Part shown: positions 53,564-61,208 of the stretch, one piece after another
Layout: every line of letters starts with the position of its first letter
Numbering within the stretch: the stretch's first letter is position 1
NCBI GenBank assembly: GCA_934168365.1
Contig: CAKPNJ010000005.1
Coordinates: 16,179-80,178, forward strand
DNA length: 64,000 bases
Direction of reading: 5' to 3'
Source: an uncultured Clostridia bacterium
GTDB taxonomy: Bacteria; Bacillota; Clostridia; TANB77; CAG-508
Translations under genes and position numbers: made by a program
The notes under the pieces: generated by a model
Seen by the model: the letters and a program-made list of their open reading frames with translations, nothing else
Database searches by the model: none
Told to the model about the DNA's origin: nothing

Positions 53564-53605
53564 TTTGGATAGATTCCAAACCCACCCCATGGTCAGTGTA
53601 ATAAT
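53564..53605. other. Right element junction (att site)
   Basis: Element arm 53564-53589 (begins TTTGGATAGAT), core TG at 53590-53591, host cotJC sequence from 53592. The arm mirrors 44782-44807 about the core. Confidence 0.8.
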
Positions 53606-53888
53606 CACCTAGACCAGCAGCTTTAATTTCTTCAATACTTAAGCCTTCAGTTAATTGATGAACAATAGTACCAACCATTTCTAAATGTGCTAATTCTTCA
53701 GTACCTATATCATTTAAAGTAGCCTTTGCAATTTGGTCAGGCATACCAAATCTTTGAGATAAATAACGAAGAGAAGCGGCAAGCTCACCATCAGGACCAC
53801 CATATTGAGAAATGATAAATTTAGCAAGTTTTGCATTTGGGCATTTTATATTAACTGGATATTCCAATACTTTATTATAAGTCCACAT
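53590..53888 (-). CDS. cotJC: Spore coat protein CotJC, N-terminal part (split gene)
   Basis: Starts MWTYNKVLEYPVNIKCPN behind GGAAGGAGG and reads ISQYGGPDGELAASLRYLSQRFG, IGTEELAHLEMVGTIVHQL, GLGDYYTDHG, the catalase-like first half of CotJC. At 53591-53590 the frame enters the element, adds about 13 foreign residues and stops at 53550. The truncated product lacks the second half of the ferritin-like metal site. Follows cotJB by 1 nt. The second half lies at 44434-44781. Confidence 0.93.
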
Positions 53889-53889
53889 A

Positions 53890-54300
53890 TTAAATATTTC
53901 CTCCTTCCCATGGCCATGGTTCTTCAAGCCATCTCCACTTATTACATGGGTAGTAAATGCTTAAAGGTCCATACATTTTTTGATATTTGTCTTTTATATC
54001 TTTCAATTGTCTACAATATTCTTTGTGTAAACAAAGAGCTCTTTCATCATCTGGATGAGTATTTAAATACAAACCTAACTCAATAACAGCAAAGTCTAAA
54101 CTCTTAATAGTGTTCAACATATCAGCTCTGCTACAGTCAGGATCTTCTGTATTACTACCACTTGAATTATTAACATTATTTGCAATCATATCTGGAGTAT
54201 TATATCCAAATGCAGCATTTATACCTTGTGGAGTATAACTACAGTCTTTAGACATCATTTTATTCACACCACAATTACAGTCTCTATTTTCATCTTCCAT
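53890..54300 (-). CDS. cotJB: Spore coat protein CotJB
   Basis: 136 residues. The CotJB domain fills the C-terminal half: MLNTIKSLDFAVIELGLYLNTHPDDERALCLHKEY, YGPLSIYYP, KWRWLEEPWPWEGG. The N-terminal 55 residues are a Cys/Asn-rich extension not usual for the family. Its ATG overlaps the cotJA stop (TAATG), so the genes are coupled. Confidence 0.9.
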   Translation of the reverse strand: MEDENRDCNCGVNKMMSKDCSYTPQGINAAFGYNTPDMIANNVNNSSGSNTEDPDCSRADMLNTIKSLDFAVIELGLYLNTHPDDERALCLHKEYCRQLKDIKDKYQKMYGPLSIYYPCNKWRWLEEPWPWEGGNI

Positions 54301-54689
54301 TAACCATTACACCCCTCTCCAATTTCATTAGTTCTTCTTAAATAGTCATTTTCAGCCATACTTTGACCAGGCATATATGGACTTACCAATTCAGGGAATA
54401 TGGTTCCCATTTTTAAACCACAGCAAGGTGTAAAGGTTTTATCCATTTCTTGAAGTGGCACATAGCTTTGACCTAACATTGGGTTAGATGGAAACATATT
54501 AGAAACAGGTTCTTCATCAAAACCACAACCACATGAATTGCTGTTCATCATATTATTACAGCCACAACCACAACTATTTACAGGGTCTTGGGCATAATCT
54601 GCTGTTGTGCCAACATCATTACATAATGATTCGATAATCTCAGGATTATATTTGTTTTGACAACAACATCTGTTATAACGATTAAACAT
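54300..54689 (-). CDS. cotJA: Spore coat-associated protein CotJA
   Basis: 129 residues with the CotJA core SYVPLQEMDKTFTPCCGLKMGTIFPELVSPYMPGQ near 75-110. The N-terminal half is rich in Cys and Gly (CGCGCNN, SCGCGFDEE), longer than the Bacillus protein. AAGGAGGAATAATAAAC precedes the ATG. First gene of cotJABC. Confidence 0.85.
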   Translation of the reverse strand: MFNRYNRCCCQNKYNPEIIESLCNDVGTTADYAQDPVNSCGCGCNNMMNSNSCGCGFDEEPVSNMFPSNPMLGQSYVPLQEMDKTFTPCCGLKMGTIFPELVSPYMPGQSMAENDYLRRTNEIGEGCNG

Positions 54690-54724
54690 GTTTATTATTC
54701 CTCCTTAAATTAAATTCATATTAC

Positions 54725-54732
54725 ATTTTATG
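54725..54732 (-). promoter_or_regulatory. Candidate sporulation-type -10 element for cotJ
   Basis: Minus-strand CATAAAAT, 36 bp before the cotJA start, resembles the sigma-E -10 consensus CATACA-T. No convincing -35 half was seen, so this is weak. Confidence 0.3.
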
Positions 54733-54757
54733 ACATAAAAACAAAAAATGTGATAAA

Positions 54758-54787
54758 AGAAAAAGCGGATGCAAAATGCAACCGCTA
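54758..54787 (-). terminator. Terminator of thioesterase gene
   Basis: Minus strand: GCGG, TTGCA and TGCATCCGC form the stem and TTTTTCTTTT follows. Confidence 0.75.
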
Positions 54788-54793
54788 GGAATA

Positions 54794-55513
54794 TTAATTT
54801 AATTTAATAATAGCATGTAATTTATTATCAGTTTTCATTACAACGTAATGTGCATCATTCTCGTAAGAATAATAGCAGTCAACTTTGTCACCTAACATAC
54901 TACCAGACTTATACATAATTTCAAAATTATTTAATTCGCCTTTTTCATAAACTTCACTAGGTAATGCCTCATAAGCATATAGGAGATAGTACAAATTATG
55001 CATATGATTATTAAAATCAATATCTCTTCTTAAAACATTAAAACTAAAAGTATGCTCAGAATTGCTTGGTTCTTTTAACTTTGCAATTTCAAGTTTATCA
55101 AATACCAATTTGTCTTCAGGTTCATAACTAAGTTTTATTTCTTTTGTAATCTTAGTAAGAGTCTTTGTATCAGAATTAACTAAAGTCCACTTAGAACTTG
55201 CAATACAAATTAAATTATTATCATTATCATAAATTTCAAAATTTCTAAAAGTAAATAATTCATTATATGGTACAGACCAAGTTCTAACCTTTACAGTATC
55301 TCCAAAAGATACTCTTTTAAGAACAGATACTTTCCAATTAAGTAAAATCCAAGAAACATGAGTAAAAGGTATTTGAGCTATACCATAACCAGCAATATCA
55401 GAATGAACAGTAGCAATATCTTCAAGCAAACACAAAATACCATAATTAGTAATCAAATTACTAGTTCCAATATGCCTAATATCAACTTTATATTCTCTTT
55501 CAATAAAACTCAT
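54794..55513 (-). CDS. Acyl-ACP thioesterase (FatA/FatB family)
   Basis: 239 residues, double hot-dog fold: VDIRHIGTSNLITNYGILCLLEDIATVHSDIAGYG, SWILLNWKVSVLKRVSFGDTVKVRTW, and the second hot dog with RRDIDFNNHMHNLYYLLYAYEALP holding the N-x-H catalytic pair. Releases fatty acids from acyl carrier protein. AGGAGGAAGAA precedes the ATG. Monocistronic. Confidence 0.88.
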   Translation of the reverse strand: MSFIEREYKVDIRHIGTSNLITNYGILCLLEDIATVHSDIAGYGIAQIPFTHVSWILLNWKVSVLKRVSFGDTVKVRTWSVPYNELFTFRNFEIYDNDNNLICIASSKWTLVNSDTKTLTKITKEIKLSYEPEDKLVFDKLEIAKLKEPSNSEHTFSFNVLRRDIDFNNHMHNLYYLLYAYEALPSEVYEKGELNNFEIMYKSGSMLGDKVDCYYSYENDAHYVVMKTDNKLHAIIKLN

Positions 55514-55606
55514 TTCTTCCTCCTAAACTTTACAAAATAGTTATAAGATATTATAATACAAATATTAAAAAATAACAATTATAATACAAAAAAATTATAC
55601 AAACTA

Positions 55607-55635
55607 TTGATTTTACGAATAAAATATCATATAAT
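55607..55635 (+). promoter_or_regulatory. Promoter of type III toxin-antitoxin
   Basis: TTGATT at 55607-55612 and TATAAT at 55630-55635, spacer 17, 35 bp before the first antitoxin repeat. Confidence 0.8.
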
Positions 55636-55669
55636 AAATATACTAATATTGATAAATTGATTTATCAAA

Positions 55670-55826
55670 TAAACTAGGTTGCACAGACCTTTGATTAACT
55701 TCACAAATTGGTGCAATTCAAACATTAGGTTAAATATGAGCCTATAGGATTTGAGTCCTATAAACGAATATTCTATTTAACATTAGGTTAGAAACGAGCC
55801 TTTAGTTTAACTATAAACGAGTTTTC
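55670..55826 (+). ncRNA. Type III antitoxin RNA, three tandem repeats
   Basis: Three diverged units start at AGGTT 55676, 55727 and 55785. Each has AGG...CCT (a short stem), an inner hairpin, and a 3' tail complementary to the loop after AGG: TTGCAC with GTGCAA in unit 1, AATAT with ATATT in unit 2, GAAAC with GTTTTC in unit 3. This is the pseudoknot plan of ToxI/CptI-type antitoxins, which the toxin cuts into units that then inhibit it. Units 2 and 3 share ACATTAGGTTA, GAGCCT and TATAAACGA. Confidence 0.85.
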
Positions 55827-55831
55827 AGAAA

Positions 55832-55866
55832 AAATATGGGGGATACTGAAAGTATTCCCCATATTT
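55832..55866 (+). terminator. Attenuating terminator between antitoxin RNA and toxin
   Basis: AAATATGGGGGATACT and AGTATTCCCCATATTT form a 16-nt stem with a GAAA loop. Type III systems have a leaky terminator at this place to set the antitoxin-to-toxin ratio. Confidence 0.8.
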
Positions 55867-55883
55867 GCAATATTGGAGGAAGA

Positions 55884-56465
55884 ATGAAAGCTATAAAAAA
55901 ATTAAAACTGGGAAAATTAAATTTTTATATTGTTGATGATAATTACATTAAATATTTAAGTGAATTTGATAATCATATTGCATACAACAAAACAGAAAAA
56001 AGACCATATATAGGTGTTGTAGTCAAAGTCGATGAACATTATTATTTTGCACCACTATTTTCGCCAAAACAAAAACACAAAACTTATAAAGACAATTTAA
56101 CTTTTTTTAAAATTATGGATACAAAAACAAAAAACAACTTAGGAATAATTAGATTTTCAGATATGATACCAGTTCCAAAGGAAAGTTTATATTTGTTAGA
56201 TTTGAAAAATAAGAGCTATGGATATAAAAGGCTACTTTCAGCTCAGTATTCTTATATAAATAAGACTAAAAACAAGGAAAAAATTATGGAAAAAGCAGAA
56301 AAGATTTATAAAATAGTTACAAAAAATAGCAAAAGTAAAATGGCAGCATTTTATAAAGGACTAAGTTGCGATTTTAAATTATTAGAGGAGAAAAGTAAGC
56401 AATATAATAAGAAAATGAATTTAGAAAAATGTGATATTTGTCCAAGAAATTGTCGGAGTAAATAG
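55884..56465 (+). CDS. Type III toxin, ToxN/AbiQ/CptN family endoribonuclease
   Basis: 193 codons. LNFYIVDDNYIKYLSEFDNHIAYNKTEKRPYIGVVVKV, YYFAPLFSPKQKHKTYKDN, DMIPVPKESLYLLDL and KRLLSAQYSYINKTKNKEKIMEKAEKIYKIVT are the ToxN/AbiQ pattern. Family members end after about 170 residues; this frame does not stop there but runs through the start of the radical SAM gene (adding MNLEKCDICPRNCRSK). ATG at 55884 has TTGGAGGAAG. Inhibits growth or blocks phage unless bound by the RNA repeats. Confidence 0.88.
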   Translation: MKAIKKLKLGKLNFYIVDDNYIKYLSEFDNHIAYNKTEKRPYIGVVVKVDEHYYFAPLFSPKQKHKTYKDNLTFFKIMDTKTKNNLGIIRFSDMIPVPKESLYLLDLKNKSYGYKRLLSAQYSYINKTKNKEKIMEKAEKIYKIVTKNSKSKMAAFYKGLSCDFKLLEEKSKQYNKKMNLEKCDICPRNCRSK

Positions 56466-57306
56466 AGCAAATGGAAAAGCTGGATATTGTAAATGTAATG
56501 ATAAAATAAAAATTGCATTAGCATCTATACATAACTATGAAGAACCAAGCATAAGTGGTAAAAACGGATCTGGAACAATATTTTTTAGCAACTGTAATTT
56601 GAATTGTATATATTGCCAGAACTATGAAATAAGTCAACTTGGAAAAGGAAAAGAGGTAACAGTAGAAGAACTTGCAAAAATAGTATTGGACCAACAAGCA
56701 AAAGGAGTAAATAATATAAATTTAGTTACACCAACAATGTATGCTTACCAAATTATAGAAGCATTAAAAATAGCAAAAGCAAATGGCTTACATATACCAG
56801 TTATATACAACACTAATGGATATGAAAATGTAGAAACTATAAAAATGCTAGATGGTTACATAGATGTATATTTACCAGATTTGAAATATTACTCAAATGA
56901 ATTAAGCACTAAATATTCTAAAGCAGATAATTATTTTGAGATAGCAACTACAGCAATACAAGAAATGCAAAAACAAGTTGGAAATCCAGTATTTAATGAA
57001 GATGGAATAATACAAAAAGGTGTAATTATTAGACACCTAGTATTACCAAACCATATTCAAAATTCAAAACATATTTTAAAATGGATAAAAGAAAATATGC
57101 CAGAAGGTACTTATGTAAGTGTTATGGCACAATATTTTCCAACATATAAAGCAAAAGAAGATAAACTATTAAACAGAAAACTAACAAAAAAAGAATACAA
57201 AGATATAGAAAATTACTTGTATACTTTAGAATTAGAAAATGGGTATATACAAGAACTTGGAGAACATGAAGAAGAATATGTGCCAAATTTTAGTTGTTAT
57301 CTCTAG
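56415..57306 (+). CDS. Radical SAM enzyme, PFL-activase-like, with +1 frameshift at 56454
   Basis: Related to pyruvate formate-lyase activating enzymes of the anaerobic/AmmeMemo type. A short Cys motif MNLEKCDICPRNC leads in, then GVNRANGKAGYCKC, and the cluster-binding CNLNCIYCQNYE near residue 60, VNLVTPTMYA, PVIYNTNGYE, DVYLPDLKYY. CPRNC is in the toxin frame and GVNRANG in the +1 frame, with one extra C at 56454; the codon at the break is CGG and the unshifted frame stops at TAG 56463-56465. The +1 frame alone could start at GTG 56431 but would lose the conserved Cys pair. Ends 57306. Confidence 0.8.
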
Positions 57307-57310
57307 TTTT

Positions 57311-57339
57311 TTGCGAGAAGCCTGAATTTATGGTATAAT
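57311..57339 (+). promoter_or_regulatory. Promoter of NUDIX gene
   Basis: TTGCGA at 57311-57316 and TATAAT at 57334-57339, spacer 17. Confidence 0.75.
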
Positions 57340-57375
57340 ATAAGCATAATATATTTTTTTAAAGGAGAAGCTTTT

Positions 57376-57942
57376 ATGAATTTCATCAAAACAAAAGAAG
57401 AATGGATTATAAAAACCCATCGTATGGAGGTTGTAAATGTAGAGTATGAAGATGAACATGGAAATCCAGAGTTGATACATACCATCATTCGCAGTCGGCC
57501 ATCTGTGACCATCATTGTGAGACATGAAGGCAAGATAGCATTTATTAAACAATTTCGTTCGACAACTGGAGAGTTCTATATTGAACTTCCAGCAGGTTTG
57601 CTTGAAGAAGGCGAAACCGAAGAAATGGCAGCTGTTCGAGAAACAGAAGAAGAGACTGGAATTGTAGTTAGCAATGTTAAAGTACTTGTAAAGGGGCCTT
57701 CGCTGTTGGATCCATCTAAGTCCAATGAAAACTATGGTGTTGCCATAGCAGATATGGTAGGAAAGAAGAAGCGACATCTAGACAAGACAGAGAAAATTGA
57801 CGACCAGATTATCTGGTTGGAAGAAAATTTTGTCTTCACAAAGTTACGTGAGCAACTTTTCAAAGGTGAGAAGTTTTATGAAAATCTATTCCTTAGTGGA
57901 CATTCATTGTATGCCCTCATGTCATACATGATAAGCAAGTAA
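57376..57942 (+). CDS. NUDIX hydrolase, ADP-ribose pyrophosphatase-like
   Basis: 188 residues with a full Nudix box GLLEEGETEEMAAVRETEEETGI near 75-97 and the preceding strand KIAFIKQFRSTTGEFYIELPA as in ADP-ribose pyrophosphatases. AAAGGAG upstream of the ATG; own promoter and terminator. Codon use differs from neighbours (CGG, CGC, GTG, ATC, higher GC), which suggests acquisition. Confidence 0.88.
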   Translation: MNFIKTKEEWIIKTHRMEVVNVEYEDEHGNPELIHTIIRSRPSVTIIVRHEGKIAFIKQFRSTTGEFYIELPAGLLEEGETEEMAAVRETEEETGIVVSNVKVLVKGPSLLDPSKSNENYGVAIADMVGKKKRHLDKTEKIDDQIIWLEENFVFTKLREQLFKGEKFYENLFLSGHSLYALMSYMISK

Positions 57943-57948
57943 TCTCCT

Positions 57949-57984
57949 AAAAACGAGTTCAAGAAATTTGAACTCGTTTTTTTA
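57949..57984 (+). terminator. Terminator after NUDIX gene
   Basis: AAAACGAGTTC and GAACTCGTTTT pair around AAGAAATTT, followed by TTT. Confidence 0.9.
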
Positions 57985-58036
57985 TGGGTGACTTTGGGGA
58001 CGTGGTCAAAAAGCACCCATTTTTTAAAAATTTCTC

Positions 58037-58065
58037 TTGTCATATTTTGCAATTTTTGATATAGT
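58037..58065 (+). promoter_or_regulatory. Promoter of thyA-folA
   Basis: TTGTCA at 58037-58042 and TATAGT at 58060-58065, spacer 17. Confidence 0.65.
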
Positions 58066-58107
58066 AATAATGAAAAAATGATAATAAAAAATCAAGGAGG
58101 AAATATA

Positions 58108-58899
58108 ATGAGTAAATTTGATGATATTTATTTAGACATAGTAGATAAAATTCTAAAAGATGGCTATTATGACCAAAATAGAACAGGTGTAGCAACATAT
58201 AAATTACCACACCAAATTATGCAATTCAACTTAGAAGAGGAATTTCCAATACTAACTACAAAGTTTGTAGCATTTAAAACAGCAGTAAAAGAACTACTAT
58301 GGATATTTCAAAAACAATCTAATAGTGTAGAAGAGTTAAAAGCAGAAAATGTGCACATTTGGGACGAATGGGAAATGGAAGATGGAACAATTGGTACAGC
58401 ATATGGTTGGATAGTAAAAGAATTCCATCAAATAGATACGCTAATAGAACAACTAAAAACAAACCCACAAAATAGAAGGATGATTATAAACTTATGGCAA
58501 ATTCCATATCTAGACACAGGTGCATTATATCCATGTGTATTTAATAGTTGTTGGGATGTAACAGATGGAAAATTAAATTGTATGTTGACAATTCGTTCAA
58601 ATGACTTACCTTTAGGAAATCCATTTAATGTTGTGCAATATGCAGTATTAGTACATCTATTAGCACAAGTGACAGGATATAAACCAGGATTATTAACAGT
58701 TTGCATTAGTAATGCACATATTTATGAAAATCAAATAGAAGGAATGAAAGAACATTTATCAAGAAGAGACAAAGCTTTACCAGCACCAAAATTATGGATA
58801 AACCCAGAGATTAAGGACTTTTATAAATTTACAATAGATGATATTAAACTAGAAGGATATGAACATTTAGGAAAAATAGAAATGCCAGTATCTGTATAA
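58108..58899 (+). CDS. thyA: Thymidylate synthase
   Basis: 263 residues. Catalytic Cys143 in ALYPCVFNS, dUMP-binding QNRRMIINLWQ (Arg pair), RSNDLPLGNPFNVVQYA and NAHIYENQIEGMKEHLSR. N-terminal NRTGVATYKLP. Makes dTMP from dUMP with methylene-tetrahydrofolate. ATG at 58108 has CAAGGAGG upstream. Pairs with folA, which regenerates tetrahydrofolate. The usual PHP-H-F after the Cys reads CVFNSCW here, a small variation. Confidence 0.95.
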   Translation: MSKFDDIYLDIVDKILKDGYYDQNRTGVATYKLPHQIMQFNLEEEFPILTTKFVAFKTAVKELLWIFQKQSNSVEELKAENVHIWDEWEMEDGTIGTAYGWIVKEFHQIDTLIEQLKTNPQNRRMIINLWQIPYLDTGALYPCVFNSCWDVTDGKLNCMLTIRSNDLPLGNPFNVVQYAVLVHLLAQVTGYKPGLLTVCISNAHIYENQIEGMKEHLSRRDKALPAPKLWINPEIKDFYKFTIDDIKLEGYEHLGKIEMPVSV

Positions 58900-58912
58900 A
58901 GAGGAGAAGGAT

Positions 58913-59401
58913 ATGTTAAGTATTATAGTAGCAATAGCAAATAATAATGTAATAGGAAAAGATAATAAACTAATATGGCATTTACCAGAAGATTTAAAAA
59001 GATTTAAAGCACTTACAACAGGACATACAATAATTATGGGAAGAAAAACATTCGAATCTTTAGGTAGAGTGCTACCAAACAGAAAACATGTTATACTATG
59101 TAATGATGCACAAATGAATATTGATGATGAAAATGTGGAGATATTATCAGATATAAGCCTATTAGATAAATACAGGGATTCAGAAGAAGAGAACTTTATA
59201 ATAGGTGGAGCAACTATATATAAATTGCTTATGCCATATGCAGACAAAATGTATATAACAAAAATAAATCAAGATTTTGAAGGAGATGTATATTTCCCAG
59301 AAATTAAAGATGAAGAATGGAAAGCTATTAAAGTAGAAAAAGGCTTAAAAAATGAAGCAAATCCATTTGATTATGAATATATAGATTATATTAGAAAATA
59401 A
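58913..59401 (+). CDS. folA: Dihydrofolate reductase
   Basis: 162 residues: SIIVAIANNNVIGKDNKLIWHLPEDLKRFKALT with the active-site acidic residue in LPEDLKRF, IIMGRKTFESLGRVLPNRKHVIL for NADPH, and FIIGGATIYKLLMPYADKMYIT. Starts 13 nt after thyA behind AGAGGAGAAGG; operon. Confidence 0.96.
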   Translation: MLSIIVAIANNNVIGKDNKLIWHLPEDLKRFKALTTGHTIIMGRKTFESLGRVLPNRKHVILCNDAQMNIDDENVEILSDISLLDKYRDSEEENFIIGGATIYKLLMPYADKMYITKINQDFEGDVYFPEIKDEEWKAIKVEKGLKNEANPFDYEYIDYIRK

Positions 59402-59412
59402 TAACTAGTAAC

Positions 59413-59448
59413 AAAAATGCTAACCTATAATGGTTAGCAATTTTTGTT
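59413..59448. terminator. Terminator after folA
   Basis: GCTAACC and GGTTAGC pair around TATAAT, with A-run before and T-run after; may also serve the minus-strand metallopeptidase gene. Confidence 0.75.
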
Positions 59449-59471
59449 GTTAAAAACTAATTAAGGTTATT

Positions 59472-60170
59472 TTAATATGACAAGCCTTTTAAAATATTTT
59501 CATATCTTTCATAACTTGGCATATATTTAGCAATTATTTTCCAAAAATTCTTTGTATGAATTTTGTATTTCATATGGCAGAATTCATGTAATACAATATA
59601 ATCAATAACATTTCTATCATATTTAGCAATATTGTAATTTATAGATATTTTTTGTTCTTCACTAGAAAAATGTGCCATAATATTGTTAGCCATCTTTTTA
59701 ATCTCATAATCTTCTGGTGCATAACCTAACAATAATCTTGTTTTTTCCATAGCTCTTTCAACTTCTTGTTCAGCAACCTTTTCGTAAAGTTTGTCAACTA
59801 ATATTTTTAAAACTTGAGCAGTTTCTACTTTTTTATATTTATTAGGAAGAACAACCTCAATAGTACGATTTACTAAATTGATACTAGGAGCATCTACACT
59901 TTTGTAATATAAACGTACTTGATGGCTTGCACCTAAAACTATAATATTTCCTTTATCAGAATATACCATATTTTGTTGTTGATATTCTTCTATTTTATTT
60001 AAAATCCATTGCTTTTTTTCTTCGATAACTGTTTGAATTTGTCTTCTAGAAAAATACCAAGGGGCATTAACTACAACCTCACCACCATCTACTGAAACAT
60101 AGCAGTTTGAACCGATTTCCTTGTTTACTGTATATGAAATTACATTATTTCTATTTTTAAAAATACTCAT
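59472..60170 (-). CDS. YgjP-like metallopeptidase (DUF45)
   Basis: 232 residues. Zinc motif VLHEFCHMKYKIHTKNFWKII near 193-213 with the third ligand His in KIHTKNF, as in the YgjP/WLM family. The N-terminal half is the beta-rich DUF45 region (VVVNAPWYFSRRQIQTVIEEKKQWI). Cytoplasmic; substrate unknown. AGGAGGC lies before the ATG on the minus strand. Confidence 0.85.
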   Translation of the reverse strand: MSIFKNRNNVISYTVNKEIGSNCYVSVDGGEVVVNAPWYFSRRQIQTVIEEKKQWILNKIEEYQQQNMVYSDKGNIIVLGASHQVRLYYKSVDAPSINLVNRTIEVVLPNKYKKVETAQVLKILVDKLYEKVAEQEVERAMEKTRLLLGYAPEDYEIKKMANNIMAHFSSEEQKISINYNIAKYDRNVIDYIVLHEFCHMKYKIHTKNFWKIIAKYMPSYERYENILKGLSY

Positions 60171-60347
60171 AATTAAAGCCTCCTAACAAAATAAATATTC
60201 TCCAAATCAATGTTCGTATATAGTATACAAAAAGTTGTTCGGTTTGTCAAGCGAATTTTAAAAAAATTTTAAAATTAAAAAATTATTTCTAATTTATATT
60301 TTAAAAAAGTATAATTTAGTGTATAATAATTAACAGGAGGAAGCAAA

Positions 60348-61190
60348 ATGTATGATGTAATAGTAATTGGCAGTGGCCCAGCTGGAATTACAGCAGCAAT
60401 TTATGCTAAAAGAAGAAGCCTATCAATATTGGTAATATCAAAGGGAATGGGTGCATTACAAAAAGCAGAAAAAATAGATAATTACTATGGATTTGAAAAT
60501 GGAATATCTGGCAAAGAGTTATATGAAAACGGAATAAAACATGCCAAGAATTTGGGTATAGACTTTATAGAAGACGAAGTAATAAATATTGAATATATAA
60601 ATCAATTTACTATAGAAACTGTTAATTCAAAATATGAGGCAAAAGCAGTAATACTAGCTACAGGAGTAAGTAGAAATGTTCCAAACATAAAAGGAATAAA
60701 AGAATTTGAAGGAAAAGGTGTAAGCTATTGTGCAGTATGTGATTCTTTCTTTTATAAAGGCAAAGATGTTGCAGTATTAGGAGACGGAAACTATGCTATA
60801 CATGAGTTTGAAACATTAAAGCCAATTGCAAGTTCAGTAACTATACTTACAAATGGAAATACTATGGTAGAAAACAGAGATAGCAGTATTGAAGTAAATA
60901 GCAAAAAAATACGAGAATTTAGAGGAGACACAAAGCTTGAAGAAGTTGAATTTGAAGACAATACAATACAAAATCTAAACGGAGTATTTATTGCAATGGG
61001 AACAGCTTCGAGCAGTGACCTAGCTAGAAAAATTGGGGCAAGAATTGAAAACAATAATATTGTTGTAAATGAAAATATGGAAACTACAGTACCAGGTTTG
61101 TTTGCATGTGGAGACTGCACAGGAGGATTACTACAAATATCAAAAGCTGTATATGAAGGTGCAAAGGCTGGTTTAGCTGTGTTAAAATAA
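60348..61190 (+). CDS. trxB: Thioredoxin reductase-like flavoprotein
   Basis: 280 residues. FAD-binding VIGSGPAGITAAIYAKRR at the start, redox pair Cys128-x-x-Cys131 in YCAVCDSFF, NAD(P)H-binding VAVLGDGNYA, and FAD motif GLFACGDCTGG near 255. The pyridine-nucleotide loop has GDGNYA rather than GGGxSA, and the protein is slightly short for TrxB, so a ferredoxin- or flavin-linked reductase of the DDOR type is possible. Followed 18 nt later by trxA. TATAAT at 60322-60327 and ACAGGAGG upstream. Confidence 0.85.
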   Translation: MYDVIVIGSGPAGITAAIYAKRRSLSILVISKGMGALQKAEKIDNYYGFENGISGKELYENGIKHAKNLGIDFIEDEVINIEYINQFTIETVNSKYEAKAVILATGVSRNVPNIKGIKEFEGKGVSYCAVCDSFFYKGKDVAVLGDGNYAIHEFETLKPIASSVTILTNGNTMVENRDSSIEVNSKKIREFRGDTKLEEVEFEDNTIQNLNGVFIAMGTASSSDLARKIGARIENNNIVVNENMETTVPGLFACGDCTGGLLQISKAVYEGAKAGLAVLK

Positions 61191-61208
61191 ATTTTGGAGG
61201 TAAATAAA

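Larger units (their letters stand above)
44780..53589 (+). mobile_element. 8.8-kb integrative mobilizable element inside cotJC
   Basis: Bounded by the TG dinucleotide shared between 44780-44781 and 53590-53591. Just inside the ends lie 26-bp inverted arms (44782-44807 and 53564-53589) identical at 21 of 26 positions, including an 11-bp ATCTATCCAAA block. Content: hairpin array and oriT, MobV relaxase, a 118-residue protein, KAP NTPase and DUF6076 protein, HTH regulator, structured RNA, 42-residue peptide, large serine recombinase, a 70-residue protein and a ParDE-like pair. No conjugation genes, so it would need a helper. It interrupts a mother-cell coat gene in frame, like sporulation skin elements. 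Confidence 0.9.

Noticed and set aside
53550..53589. Natural C-terminus of a short CotJC variant
   Set aside because: The 13 residues after the core are element sequence (inverted arm), and the missing half exists 8.8 kb away in frame.
55514..55883. Metabolite riboswitch or CRISPR-like repeats
   Set aside because: Three pseudoknot-type units directly before a ToxN-like gene fit a type III antitoxin; there are no constant repeats with unique spacers.
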